Positions 47,926 to 59,064 of a stretch of 64,000 bases of DNA are shown in pieces. Numbering within the stretch: position 1 is the stretch's first letter; each line of letters starts with the position of its first letter. Position numbers and translations under genes: made by a program. The notes beneath the pieces were generated by a model. The model was not told the origin of the DNA, did no database searches, and worked only from the letters and a program-made list of their open reading frames with translations. The stretch covers positions 930,001-994,000 of the forward strand of contig OZ218950.1 of assembly GCA_965112735.1 (NCBI GenBank), written 5' to 3'. Source of the DNA: Phaeosaccion multiseriatum (taxonomy: Eukaryota; Ochrophyta, other classes).

Positions 47926-50822
47926 CTACTCCTCCTCCTCCTCCTCCTCCTCCTCCTCCTCCTCCTCCTCCTCCTCCTTTTCCTCTTCCTCTTGATGTTG
48001 TGTGGAGACAATCCCGCGGCCCTCTGTGCTGTCGATGCCACCGCCCCTCTTCTTCCTGGCCGGGTATCTGGGGCAGGTTTGCATCATCTCTTCCAATCTG
48101 CCGGGCATCTGCTCTGCCTCTGCCCCCAGCTGCCTGGCAATGTGCGCGCGCAGGATCGTGTGCATTTGATGGTATCTCATGCAGCAGATCTCCGCTTCAA
48201 GCCTGAGGAAGTCCTCCCCGCCCGCCACTCTGTCAGCGACATCTAGGGCGGCCTCCCTCACCGTCTTGAGCATCTGAACCTCATCTCTCCAGCCCTCGAG
48301 CTGGGCACGCATCTGCAACTCCTCCTGTGGCTCGGTCGTGGGCGCCAGAGGGGAGGGAGTCTTGCGAGGGCGACCTCTCCCGCGCTTCTCCCCTCGCTGC
48401 TCTCCCCGAGGCACGGGGGCGGATGGGGTCTTGCGCGGGCGGCCCCTCCCGCGCTTCTGCAGTGGGGGCCCGTCTCCCTTGGAAGACGCTTTCTTCCTCT
48501 TGGGACCCCTCTGCGGCTGCTGTGGGGCCTCCCCCTCGTCGTCGGTGGAGGAAAGTGAGAAGCGTCTCTTGGTCTTCCCCTTGCCATCCTTCTTTGGGTT
48601 CTGAGTAGGTTGCGCCTTGGGCGAGGGTGAGCCCCCGGCGGTCGATGAGCCTGAGCTCGGGGTACTGGAGAGCCGTCGATGGTTTCTCAGGCTCGTCGCC
48701 TTCTCGAGCCTCCGCCCCCCAGAGTCCGCGCCACTCTCCTCCCCCTCCCCCTCCTCGTCCTCGTTCTCGTCCTCCTCGGCATCCTCGCCTCCCTCCTTGC
48801 TGGCCAGCACACCGGCGAGTGCTCCAGCCTTGGGCGAGGGTGAGCCCCCGGCGGTCGACGAGCCTGAGCTCGGGGTGCTGGAGAGAGAGAGCCGTCTATG
48901 GTTTCTCAGCGCCGCCGCCTTCTTGAGCCTCCGCCCCTCAGAGTCCGCAGCGCTCTTCTCCCGCTCCTCCTCCTCGTCCTCGGTCTCGTCCTCATCGGTT
49001 TCCTCCCCCTCCTTTGTCTGGGCCAGCACATTGGCGCATGCCTTCAAAGCGGCTTCGTTCTCCATGTTGCCGCCGCTCTCGTCGATCAGCACAATGCGTG
49101 CGCCCATGCCCAAACAAAGCCGGCGCACCTTGGCCAAGAGCCACACAAAGTCGAACTTGTTGAAGTCCTCCTCGATGTTTGCTGGGATGTCGAAGGTGGC
49201 GCCACAGATGACCAGGTTCGGCTCGAACCTCTCCAGCGCGGGGAGCACTTTGGTCTCGTAGATTTCCTTCCACTCTTCTCGTCCGCCTCCCAAGAGCAGG
49301 GGGTAGTGGTGGATGTTCTTGATGTAGAAGTGGTGAGGAGGGTATATGCGAAAAAAAGGAGTGGCACAGCAGTGTGGAACTTGAAGTGTCAGACACATGC
49401 ACGCGTTCCTTCCTGCGTCTCCTCGGTGGTGCTGCGGTTGGCTGAGCACGGAAGCCTACCGAGTAGTGAGACAGCACGCCATGAGCGAGCCGCCCCACCC
49501 CAGCCAACTGGCAGCTAGCTCTACAGGTACGCATGCACCTACGCATCCGGCCGCGTTAGGAGCGAACTCTACTGTGTGCTGCACCTCCTACCCTGCCTCG
49601 TACTCCCACCACTTCTCCTCACCTTCGTCGCGGCTTTGCGGCCAAGCTGAGTGTCAAACATCCCGTGGCACTGCGCTTCTCCCGCATGCACGGACACCAC
49701 CATCGCCCTGTCCCTGTTCTTGACGCTGTCCTTGCTCTTCAGCAGCATGTTCTGCATGCCTGCGGCGAAGCTGGCGCCGATGTTCACAACCGCGACCCGC
49801 TTCTTTGGGTTGCTCCGCAGGTAGTAGAGGGCGCCCAGAGCCGCGTTGTTGAAGAAGCAGTCCTTCACCGCCCTGGCGCTCTCCGCATGCTGCCCGCCTT
49901 GGCCGGTGAGACACACCGCGGACGCGAAGGTCTCGTTGCCCCCCTCCCTGCTGCTGGCGGGGCGGGAGGTCATTGTAGCCAGGGGCTTGGAGGTGATATC
50001 TCCAGCAGGGGCGCCTGTCCCTGTCACGGCATCGACGGCAAGCTTGACGGCTCCTGCTGCCCTGTAGATGCCTTCTTCGCTCCCGTGCCCGACCAGGGCC
50101 GTGCCAGCCGTGTCTACCCAAACCGGCCCGCCGTTTTCGTCTCGCTCGGCCTCCCTGGGCCACGAGGAGCGAGCAACACAGCGGTGTTTCGAGAGAGGCA
50201 GGCCAAAGAAGGAAGGATGTGGGGTTGGGGGAACCGTCAAGGGAAGGGAGCTTCGACGGCCCTCATGGGAAAGTGAGCTTGGAGAAATACGCACCAGACG
50301 GAGCAAGCTGGGTCTCTGAGCTAAACTTAAACGTATTCCCTACAGCTTCCCCAAAGCTTCCCCTATGCTTTATTTGAAATCGACCCACTCAGACGTCTGA
50401 GGCCCCGTCTTCTGTCAAGCGCGAGTGCAATCCCTCCGCTTCAAAAGTTTGCGAAGCGTGACGAGCCAGGAAGCCGAGATAGGCATTGTGCGAGAATGCT
50501 CACCTGCAGCGCTGCTGTACTTTCGTGACGTACGCCTCTGTGTGTCCTATCTCCAGAAAGTCCCTGTCGGCCCTGGGGGCAATGGTGTATCTCGAGTTGC
50601 CATTTCCCACCCTCTCGGCCGTGTTCGTGCTGCGGAGCGTTGGCGATTACAAGGCAATGGCGCCAGATTACGGGCGGGAGCGGGGGAGAGAAGGGGGGCA
50701 AACTGGAGATGGATGGCCAAAGAGAGAGTCAAGTGACGGGATCAATGCACCAACCTGTCCGACTGGGGGTGGTAGACGATCAGGACACGCGGCCCTGCAT
50801 CAGTCGCAAGAGGAGATGCCAT
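47926..50822 (-). CDS. Catalytically dead HDAC-like protein with AT-hooks
   Basis: Four exons (50755-50822, 50504-50629, 49623-50154, 47926-49317) join in frame to 705 residues. The fold resembles class II histone deacetylases: LEIGHTEAYVTKV, FFNNAALGALYYL, RVAVVNIGASFAAGMQ, VLPALERFEPNLVICGATFDI and VLIDESGGN. The catalytic elements are lost. The PGHHA motif reads GQHAE, the DxHHGNG motif reads NIGASFAAG, the GFDAH aspartate region reads FDIPAN, and the EGGY tyrosine is Asn. The C-terminal part has two acidic/Ser blocks forming an internal duplication, then two AT-hooks (both GRGRPRKTP), a helical region and a poly-Glu end. Likely nuclear, binding AT-rich DNA without deacetylase activity (inferred). 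Confidence 0.78.
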
Positions 50823-51779
50823 AGTCTCAATCTCAGCGAGTAAATGGGGCGTGGCGGGAACAAGCGCAAAGAGGCGCTAAGAGTCTGTGTCCGAGACTAC
50901 CTGCGCCCTTCTCAGAAAGGAGAGGACGAAGCGAGAGGAGCACAACGACAGCCCAGGCTTCTGCGCTGTTTGTGTACCGCTGTGTGTGCGGCTGCTCTCT
51001 TTTGTTGGAGGGGGGAAAGCCGAGGATAAGGGCCGCTTTTTCAAAATTGTGAATGAATCCCGAGGGGGGGTGGCCCCCGCCTCAGGAGGCGCGAGGCAAA
51101 AAAAAGCAACATACAGTTGTATCAAGGAAAGAAGGAGGGGAGCAGTAGCCCGCAGCGCTCGCCACTGGGAAGGCCCTCCGCGTGTGGGATGATGTGCAGC
51201 TACAGCAGGCTGGGAGGAGTGGTCTCCAAGTTAGAAGGAGAAGGAGGGGAATGGCCAGCAATGATACTCGAGACTTGATGAAGACGAGGTGGGACGTGAG
51301 GTGTATTGAAGAAGAGGCTGCAGCGCGCAGAGTATGAGCCAACTGGGAGGGGGAGCATTGCGTGAGTAAGTAGAGGGGGTTGGCTTCATGCCCCTGCCCC
51401 AAGCGTGCTTCAGTCGAGTGTGTGGCTCTCGTCGGCGACGACCAAAGTGTCGGAGGTACCACCGGTGTAGACCAAGAGGCCAGAGAGAAGGGAGAGAGAG
51501 CCCAAGAGCAGTCAGCGATGTTTGCGCGCTTGCAAAAGTCTCAATCATTATTTTCATTGTACATCCAGCCTTTCCGCTTGCCCTCTTCGCGAAAATAGAT
51601 ACAGCTCCACGCCCCCCTCAACTCACTCCACTCCACTCGACTCCCCTCCACTCCACTCCACTCCGCTCCACTCCACTCCACTCCACTCCACTCCACTTCA
51701 CTCCACTCCACTCCACTTCACTCCACTCCATCCCCCCTCCCCACAGCCCCTGAGTCCCACCTTTCCCTCATCCCTCTCC
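50823..51779. other. Intergenic between PPDK and HDAC-like gene
   Basis: No gene seen. It holds the 5' flank of the HDAC-like gene and the 3' flank of PPDK. A run of ACTCC-type pentamers lies at about 51620-51735. Confidence 0.6.
51620..51735. repeat. (CCACT)n minisatellite
   Basis: About twenty CCACT pentamers with CCGCT, CGACT and TCACT variants, about 45 bp beyond the PPDK stop codon. Confidence 0.9.
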
Positions 51780-54700
51780 TCAGGCTCTCGGCCCCGCCAC
51801 TGGCGGCATGATCTTGGCCTCTGCCCCCCCCCCCTCCCCCGCCTTCGTCTTGCCCGACGACACCGAAGACGACGCTGCTCCTGCTGCTCCTGCCCCCTTC
51901 TCCTCATTCTCGGCCGAGTCGCGGCGGAGGATGGCAGCTTGCGCGGCGGCAATACGGGCAATCGGCACCCGCAGCGGCGAGCAAGACACGTAGTTGAAGC
52001 CCGCTCCGTCGAAGAAGGTCACCGAAGTCGGCTCTCCCCCGTGCTCTCCACAAATGCCCAAGGTGATGTTGGGATCCACCGCCCTCGCCTTCTCCACCGC
52101 TGAGGAAGGGAGTGATAGAGGGAGAGCGAGAGAGTCAATGAGTGAGTGCGTGAGTATGCGGTGAGTATGCGAGTGAGTGGGTGAGCGAGTGCGTAAGCGA
52201 GTGAGCATGTGAATGTGTGAGCAAGGGAGTGAGTGCGTGAGCGAGTGAGTGTGTGAGCGCTGTAGCTCCCTCCCCCCCCAGTACCCTCAGCAACTCCACC
52301 ATAAACACCGCACCGATCTTGATGAGCTGCCCCACCCCCCGCTGGTCGAGCACTGAGAAGGGATCCACCGCAAGGACTCCGTTGTCGACGTAACTGCCCA
52401 GGAACTTGGGGATGTCGTCTCGGGAGAAGCCCCACGTGGTTTGGGTGAGGTCGTTGGTGCCGAAGCTCATGAAGGAGACTCCTGCCTTGGTCAGAGTGTC
52501 GGCCATCAAACAGGCTCGGGGTAGCTCGATCTGTAGTGGGAGAGGGAAGAAGGGGGGGAGGGAGGGACGGACGGAGGGACGGAGGGAGGGCAGGAGGGCA
52601 TCAGCATTAGGATGAAGGGAGGGAGGGCATCCGCTGATACACACACACGCACACACACACACACACGCACACGCACACACGCACACGCACACACGCACAC
52701 GCACACATGCCCACGCACCATGGTACCAAGCTCATAGTCGACTCGCTCGCCCTTCTCCTCGAACACCTTCTCCATCTCCGCCTTGAGCTGCGGCAGTATG
52801 AGCTTGAGCTCCTTCTCCGTGGACACCACTGGCACCATAATCTCGGGCTTGGGTGACAGCCCCTGCTGCTTCAGAGTCACGGCCGCAGCAGCGATGGCGC
52901 GGACCTGGTTTCGTTCAAAAAAACGAAACGAACACAAAACACATGAGTCCTTGCGCGCGTACGTGCATGGGTGAGTATGGCTGCTTTGCCACACGCTCTT
53001 GACTTGCGCACGCACCTGCATGAGACTGATCTCCGGGTATACCACCGAAAGACGGCAGCCACGGAAGCCCAGCATGGGGTTAACCTCCTCAAGACCGTTC
53101 GCCACGTCCTTCACCACCTGCGACACACATGCACACACACGTAAATACACACACCCAGGTCGGATCAAAGGTTTTTGAACGATGCCTCTCTGCCTCCTCC
53201 TTGGTTTTGACTGCGGGCTGCCTTCCCTCCGCTCCACTCCAATCCCCTCCCCTCCTCCCCCCCCCCCTTCCCTTCTCTTCCCTCCCCTCCACTCACCTCC
53301 AAGTCCTTTCCACTGAGCTCCGCGAGCCTCTGCATGGCCTCGTCCCCCTTGGGGAGGAACTCATGAAGGGGGGGGTCCAACAGACGCACCGTGACGGGCA
53401 GACCGTCCATCTCCTTGAGCAGGCCCGTCATGTCGTCCCTCTGGAACACTTCGAGCTGGGCAAGGTGCTTGAGCCTCTCCTCCTTGCTCTGGGACATGAT
53501 CATCATGCGCATCACGTCGATGCGGGAGGGATCGAAGAACATGTGCTCCGTGCGGCAGAGGCCAATGCCCTCGGCACCTACAGAGACAGATAGAGAGTGT
53601 GTGAGAGAGTGTGATGGGAGAGAGAGAAAGAGAGCACCACGCATATGCCAAGTAGCAGAGGAAAGGCAGTGAAGTCAGGATAGATACGCCCACTTAAATC
53701 AATCATTGCATTGCTCGGCTGGGTTGAGTGCGTTGGTTCTTCACTACGTACTCACCCCAGTCGTGAGCAACCTTGGCGTCTTCCGGGGTATCTGCATTGG
53801 CCATGACGCGAAGATCGCGGAAGGAGTCCGCCCACTCCAGGATCTGCTGGAAGCGCTGGTCCGAGGCAGAGTCCACCCTCGGGACCTCGCCCTTGAGTAC
53901 CATCCCGCGAGCGCCATCAATGGTTATAACGTCGCCCTCCCTCAGTATCTGCTCTCCGCCTCGGCAAGTCACCGTGCCTCCCTCCACGTCCACGCTAATC
54001 TCGCCGCAGCCGGACACGCAAGCCGTGCCCATACCTCGGGCTACGACGGCGGCGTGGGAGGTCATACCGCCGAGCTGAGTGAGGATGCCCTGCGAGAGCA
54101 GACAGGGGCGAGGGAGAAGGGTGGTGAGGGGGGGGAGTGATGGTAAGCAAGGCGAGGCGCAGAGGGGTGAATGCGGCGAGTGAGGGAGAGAGGAAGGGAA
54201 GGGAAGGGAAGCGGGAGGGAGGGAAATGATGAACTCAGGCGCAAGGTGCCGCTCATGGAGCGCTCCTCCGGGCTCACCTGTGCGGCCTTCATGCCGTGGA
54301 TGTCCTCCGGAGTCGTCTCCTTCCTAACCAGAATCACCTGAGGGAGCGAGCGAGCGAGACGCAGGAGAGAAGGAAGGAAGGAAGGAAAATGAAGCGAGTC
54401 GAAAAAAGTGCACGAGCAAGATGAAGGAAAGCAGCGAGACGCACCCACTCACGCACCCACGCACCCACGCACCCACCCACGCACGCACCCACGCACGCAC
54501 GCACCCACGCACCCACCTTCTTGCCCTGCTTGGCTAGCTCCTCTGCTCCGTCCGGAGTGAGCACCACCTGCCCCGTGGCGGCTCCGGGACTTGCAGGCAG
54601 GCCCTTACCCAGCACCTCGTACTTGTCCTTGTCCTTGCCAAACACCTGGGGATCGACTGAGGAGTGGAGGAAGAAGTCCATCTGGCTGGCCCCGCAGCGA

Positions 54701-57227
54701 GACACGGCTTCCTTGGTGGAGATGAGGCCCTCCTCGACCATGTCACATGCCATTCGGACCGCTCCCTGGGGGCATGATATCATGATGCATATGCGACAGG
54801 GGGTTTTGCGACAGCGGATGGAACGACACGTCTCGTTAGCTTATGCACGCCGCGCATGCACACATGCATTGCATTCACGCAGTTGCATGAGGCTACCTCT
54901 ACCCCCCTCCTCGGCGTGATGCTTCGGTTCCTTCCTTCCTTCCTTCCTTCCTTCCTTCCTTCCTTCCTTTTGCTCTTAATCTTACCTGGGCGGTGCGCTT
55001 TCCGTTGCGGCACTGCAGCATGAAGAGTTTGCTGTTCTCGATGGTGAACTCCAGATCCTGCATGTCTCGGTAGTGCAGTTCCAGCTTTTGAGAGAATCGT
55101 GGGGGCGTATGGGGAGGGAGGAAGGGAGGGGGGTAAGGCATTGCGAGTGAGTAGGCAGCGAATCCGAGCCACTTAGAGAGATGTACACACAGACAAAAGA
55201 GAGGGAGAGAGAGCACTGACCTTCCTCTGGTAGCCGTCGAGCTCCTCGTAAATGTCGGGCCAGATGCGCTGCAGCTCTGAGAGGGGCTTAGGGGTGCGGA
55301 TGCCTGCCACCACGTCCTCTCCCTCTGCGTTCTCCAGGAACTCCCCGAAGAAGACCTATGCGACGTCGACATTTGTTGCAGCAGGATAGAGGCACATCGG
55401 CAGATAGACAAGAGGCAGAGGGAAGATGAGGCGAACGCGTGGTCCCACCACACGCACAGACAAGGCAGACAGACTCTTCCAACAACCCCAAAACTCACAT
55501 TCTCTCCCGTGGCAGGGTTCCTCGTAAAGGCCACCCCTGTGCCGCTCTCCTCATTCAAGTTGCCAAAGACCATGCTCTGTACATTGACGGCGGTGCCCCA
55601 GCTCTCGGGGATGTTGTTGTAGGCTCGGTAGCGCACCGCACGGGCATTGTACCAGCTGCGAAAGACGGCCTCGATGGACATCCACAGCTGCTCGAACGGG
55701 TTCTCGGGGACGTTGGGGTTGATCTGTCGGAAGGAGGCAAGCAGCTCTTCGAGATTCTCGGCGGTGAGGGAGGTATCGTCTTCGACGCCCTCGCGTTCCT
55801 TCAGCTCGGAGATGGCCTGTGATGGAGGGTGGGGTGACGGGGCAGGGCAAGGTGGGGGCAGGCGAGAGTGAGGGCAGGACAGGGCAGGGGCAGAGAAGGG
55901 CAGAGTGTAGGCAGAGCACCGTATCGAGAAGGGTGGAGGTAAGAAGGAAGAGTAGACAAGGCATGACGCAGCCTGCCCTGGGCAGTCGGGCGGGCGGCAG
56001 TAGAGACGTTGCATGGGTCAAGGGCGCGCAGGGTTTCTGACGGGCAATTTGCGTGTCACACCTTTTCGAAGAGCGCTCCGTCGATGCCCATGACCACATT
56101 GGAGAACATCTGGATGAAGCGCCTGTGATAGAGGCGGAGATAGGCAGAGAGAGGGAGGCAGGTGGGCGGGTGTCGGCATGTTGGGGGACGACGGGCGGTA
56201 TGGAAGGAGGGGGAGGGGGATGGCGTACCTGTGCGTGTCGAACGCCCATCTGGCATTTCCCGTGCGCTGAATCATGGCGTTGCGAATGTCGTCGTTCAGT
56301 CCAAGATTCAAGACAGTGTCCATCATCTGATTCGGCATAGCGAGCGCGTGTGAGACAGGGGGAGTGGGAAAGTGAGAGGGAGAGAGAGTGAGTGAGTGAG
56401 TGAATGAGTCGAAGTGAGTAAGGGAGGGAGGGACGGGGAGTGAAAAAAAAGAGGGAGTGAGTGAGGAAGGGAGCAGAAGGCCAGGCTTGGGGTGGAACCA
56501 AGGCCCCAGGGGCTAGTGTGACTTACTCCGGGCATGCTGGCGGGGGCTCCGCTGCGAACGGAGAGGAGCAAGGGGTCGGGGTCGTGAGGCACGCCAAAGT
56601 GCTTACACATCTCCAGCTCCACTTGATGCAGGGCAGTCTTGATGGACTTGCGCAGCTCCGTGGGCAGCTCTTTCGTCTCGAAGAAGTCCTTGCAGCACTG
56701 TGGTCACGATGAGCAAGGAAACGCACAAGATTCAAGAGTAGATGGGGACCCAAGGATTAGAGGGTAGGGTGGGGGGGAACAAACTTCAACAATGAAGAGA
56801 AGAATAAACAAACCTGCGTGGAGATAACGAAGCCCGCTGGAACCGGCAAGCCCAGATTGGTCATCTCGCAGAGATTGGCTCCCTTGCCTCCGAGGAGCAT
56901 CTTCAGGTCCTTGCTCCCCTCCTTGAAAAGGAAGACCTGCTTCCCTTCTTCCACGCTGGGTGTGGCTTCATCGTGTTCTGTAGCTGCGGGAGAACAGGGT
57001 AAACGGGAGAGCAAGCCAAGTCAGAGCAAGCTCAGTTTGGCGTTGGCGCATTGGTCCCACAGGTCCCACACTTGAAGAAGAGCAAGACCCGTTCAGGTCC
57101 GGGAGAAAAAAGTCTTGCCTTGTTGAGTCTTGTGATGAGGCGTCTCGTGCAAGTGCTCCTTCTCGCGGGAGGCGTGGTCGCTGTCATCTTGAGCAACGCT
57201 GAAGCGGCGGTGCAGTATCTTCATCAT
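51780..57227 (-). CDS. ppdK: Pyruvate, phosphate dikinase
   Basis: Interconverts pyruvate, ATP and phosphate with PEP, AMP and pyrophosphate. Sixteen exons give about 976 residues: 57119-57227, 56814-56983, 56527-56697, 56229-56326, 56062-56122, 55499-55816, 55221-55355, 54986-55084, 54517-54765, 54278-54337, 53756-54089, 53297-53577, 53016-53117, 52719-52904, 52285-52530, 51780-52091 (the last acceptor is uncertain). Landmarks are [30 protein letters not shown], the phosphohistidine region [25 protein letters not shown], and the C-terminal [17 protein letters not shown] and [10 protein letters not shown]. Exon 1 encodes a short basic leader ([10 protein letters not shown]) that looks mitochondrial; this is inference. 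Intron 1 appears to use a GC donor (AAG|GCAAGA). The C-terminal tail is Ser/Ala/Gly-rich with no SKL. Confidence 0.95.
54425..54516. repeat. (CACG/CACC)n run at a PPDK donor
   Basis: Tandem CACG and CACC units directly abut the donor of PPDK exon 9; on the coding strand the intron starts GTGGGTGCGTGGGTGC. The repeat is continuous with the splice site. Confidence 0.85.
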
Positions 57228-57528
57228 GTTTGGATGGCTTGAATGGGGGGGAAAAAAGTGGGAACAAACATCGTAGAGCCAGTGTTCCATCCGCTGCCAT
57301 CCAGTTTGAGTTTCAGCTAGTGAAGGAGGCCATGGGCTGCTCCACCCTCTTCCAATACGGTCTCTCGCGGCACCGCAGCGGCTACGCGCCACGGGGCAGC
57401 AGCAGTAGCACCACACCAGGAGGCCTGGGTTACGCTGGAAGGCGCGTGGAGCGCCGGTCTAGGGCTACTTTGGGATCTTTGCGGAGCCCCCGCATAATTC
57501 CAACAGGCTTCCCCCACCTCTCACAAGT
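57228..57528. promoter_or_regulatory. Divergent promoter region (PPDK / COA5)
   Basis: The 301-bp gap between two start codons that face away from each other. No TATA box was recognised. The word CATCCGCTGCCATCC at about 57289 resembles an acceptor-proximal word seen in several introns, so one of the two genes could have an unseen 5' non-coding exon here. Confidence 0.4.
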
Positions 57529-57738
57529 ATGGCTCCAGGCTGGGATTGCAAGCTCCATGCTCGGAACTTCCTTGAGTGCATGCGAGACCAGGAGTGCATG
57601 AAGAGCGGGAAGAAGCTGAAGGAGTGCGCGCAGACGGAGGACGTGACGCAGTGCCAGGTGGAGCGCATGGCCTACTTTGATTGTCGGAGAGGAATGATGG
57701 ATCCCCGCTCGAGGATAAGGGGGAACCGCCACGGATAA
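57529..57738 (+). CDS. COA5: Cytochrome c oxidase assembly factor COA5/PET191
   Basis: A single-exon gene for a 69-residue protein of the mitochondrial intermembrane space needed to assemble cytochrome c oxidase. Three CX9C pairs are present (Cys7/17, Cys23/33, Cys42/52), the Mia40-imported twin-CX9C pattern. The C-terminal AYFDCRRGMMDPRSRIRGNR matches the conserved PET191 ending (FF-C-R, D-R-R-RG). Length fits the family. The ATG is preceded by an in-frame context without other coding character. It is divergent from PPDK. Confidence 0.92.
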   Translation: MAPGWDCKLHARNFLECMRDQECMKSGKKLKECAQTEDVTQCQVERMAYFDCRRGMMDPRSRIRGNRHG

Positions 57739-58419
57739 AGCGTATGGGGTGATGCTATCGAGGAGACTGAGAGAGAAGAGAGAGAAGGTGAGAGAGACGT
57801 TGAAGAGATGGGGGGAGAGATGGGGAGAGGAGAGAGAAGGTAATCCCGGGCGGAGAGGCATACGGGGCGGCCCTAAGCAGGGGGCATGCGCCATAGGCTC
57901 CGCTGCCTCCGCCCTCAAGGGGCGGCAGTATAAGCAGGCAGGACTCTCCCTCCCTTGTTTCTAACCCCCCGCCCCCCTTCCCTCAGATACGAGCTGGAGC
58001 TGGCGACGACCTTCTTAAGTCGCATGGGGCATTTGTCATAGTTTCTTGAGTGGTCCTGTCCCCGAGGCAAACTCTGTCCGCTGCAGGACGAGACACGGAG
58101 GGCAGCGGATGAAGGCAGGGAGGGGAGCGTGGAGGGGCTCTTAGGGGGGAAGGTACCGACAAGGCAGAGAGGCAAGGACGAAAAAGAAGAAAAGAACGAA
58201 GAAAAGAAAACAAAGTTCGGGTCCCCATGACCAAGAGAATTGGGTCCGTAGCGAGGGCGCACAGAAGCATGTAGCGGTACGCAAAGGCAACACCATGAGA
58301 GCGAGGGAGCCACTGCCACTGCCGCTGCCGCTGGTGCTGGTGCTGCTGTTGCTGCTGTTGCTGCTGCTGCTACTGCTGCTGTCGGGGTGGGGGGTGCAGA
58401 CTCCTCTGAGGCCTCTCGA
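57739..58419. other. COA5 3' flank; no convincing gene
   Basis: G/A-rich sequence, then unique sequence, then a CTG run at about 58315-58380. A long minus-strand frame over 57915-58697 is rich in Leu, Pro and Cys from the CAG/CTG tracts and shows no domain, so it is not called. Confidence 0.5.
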
Positions 58420-58710
58420 ATGTTGCTCATGAACCCGCTCTCACGGCAGCTGGTGCACCTTCGAGAGCGGCAGATGAGGCAGAGGGAGAGCGACGACGAG
58501 GCGGCAGCGGCGGAGGACCAACTGTTGCAGGAGCAGCAGAAGAAGAACGGCAACGGCCAAAAGGGCCGCTCTCTGCTGAGGAGACGAAGCAGCAGCAGTA
58601 GTAGCAGGAGCAACAGCGGAGGTACTGGCAGTACTGGTACTGGCGGGAGTGGGAGAGGCAGCATCGACAGCAGCGCTGATGCCAGCAATACCACCAACAG
58701 CAGCAGCTAA
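58420..58710 (+). CDS. Hypothetical Ser/Gln-rich frame
   Basis: A 96-codon frame from ATG 58420. The first half is charged and helical (LVHLRERQMRQRES, EDQLLQEQQKK) and the second half is poly-Ser/Gly. No family was recognised. It could be an exon of a longer gene; the stop is followed 3 bases later by the ATG of the next frame. Confidence 0.3.
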   Translation: MLLMNPLSRQLVHLRERQMRQRESDDEAAAAEDQLLQEQQKKNGNGQKGRSLLRRRSSSSSSRSNSGGTGSTGTGGSGRGSIDSSADASNTTNSSS

Positions 58711-58713
58711 CAG

Positions 58714-59064
58714 ATGACCAAGCTTGGAGCGGGCGATTTTCATCCGGACACCAAGATGAAGCGCCTCATGATGGAGGGAAGCAACACACAGCAGAGGAGC
58801 GACGGGGCCCAGCGAGGGAGGGACTCCGGGAGGATATCACGTGATTCTTACTCAAAGCTAATGTCATGTAATGTCACTTTCCCAACGATAGCTGAGCTTG
58901 CACAGTGGGAGTATGCGTGCCGGTGCGACCCGAAGCCACAGGGTATGGCCTCCCACATACGTCAGTACCTGCAGCACGCCGCATCCATCAAGGAAGGCGC
59001 CCTCCAGCCACGCAAGGAGGGCAGTACGTGGAAAGCCGAGGGGGGGGGGACAGCTGTTTGGTAG
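58714..59064 (+). CDS. Hypothetical frame
   Basis: A 116-codon frame from ATG 58714 with no low-complexity bias, which is unusual here. Segments such as FPTIAELAQWEYACRCDPKPQG look like real protein but match no family I can name. It starts three bases after the preceding frame ends, so the two could be parts of one spliced or bicistronic message. Confidence 0.3.
   Translation: MTKLGAGDFHPDTKMKRLMMEGSNTQQRSDGAQRGRDSGRISRDSYSKLMSCNVTFPTIAELAQWEYACRCDPKPQGMASHIRQYLQHAASIKEGALQPRKEGSTWKAEGGGTAVW

Noticed and set aside
57915-58697. Minus-strand 260-codon frame as a gene
   Set aside because: Leu/Pro/Cys composition follows from CTG/CAG tracts; no domain, no ATG context, and overlaps plus-strand frames.
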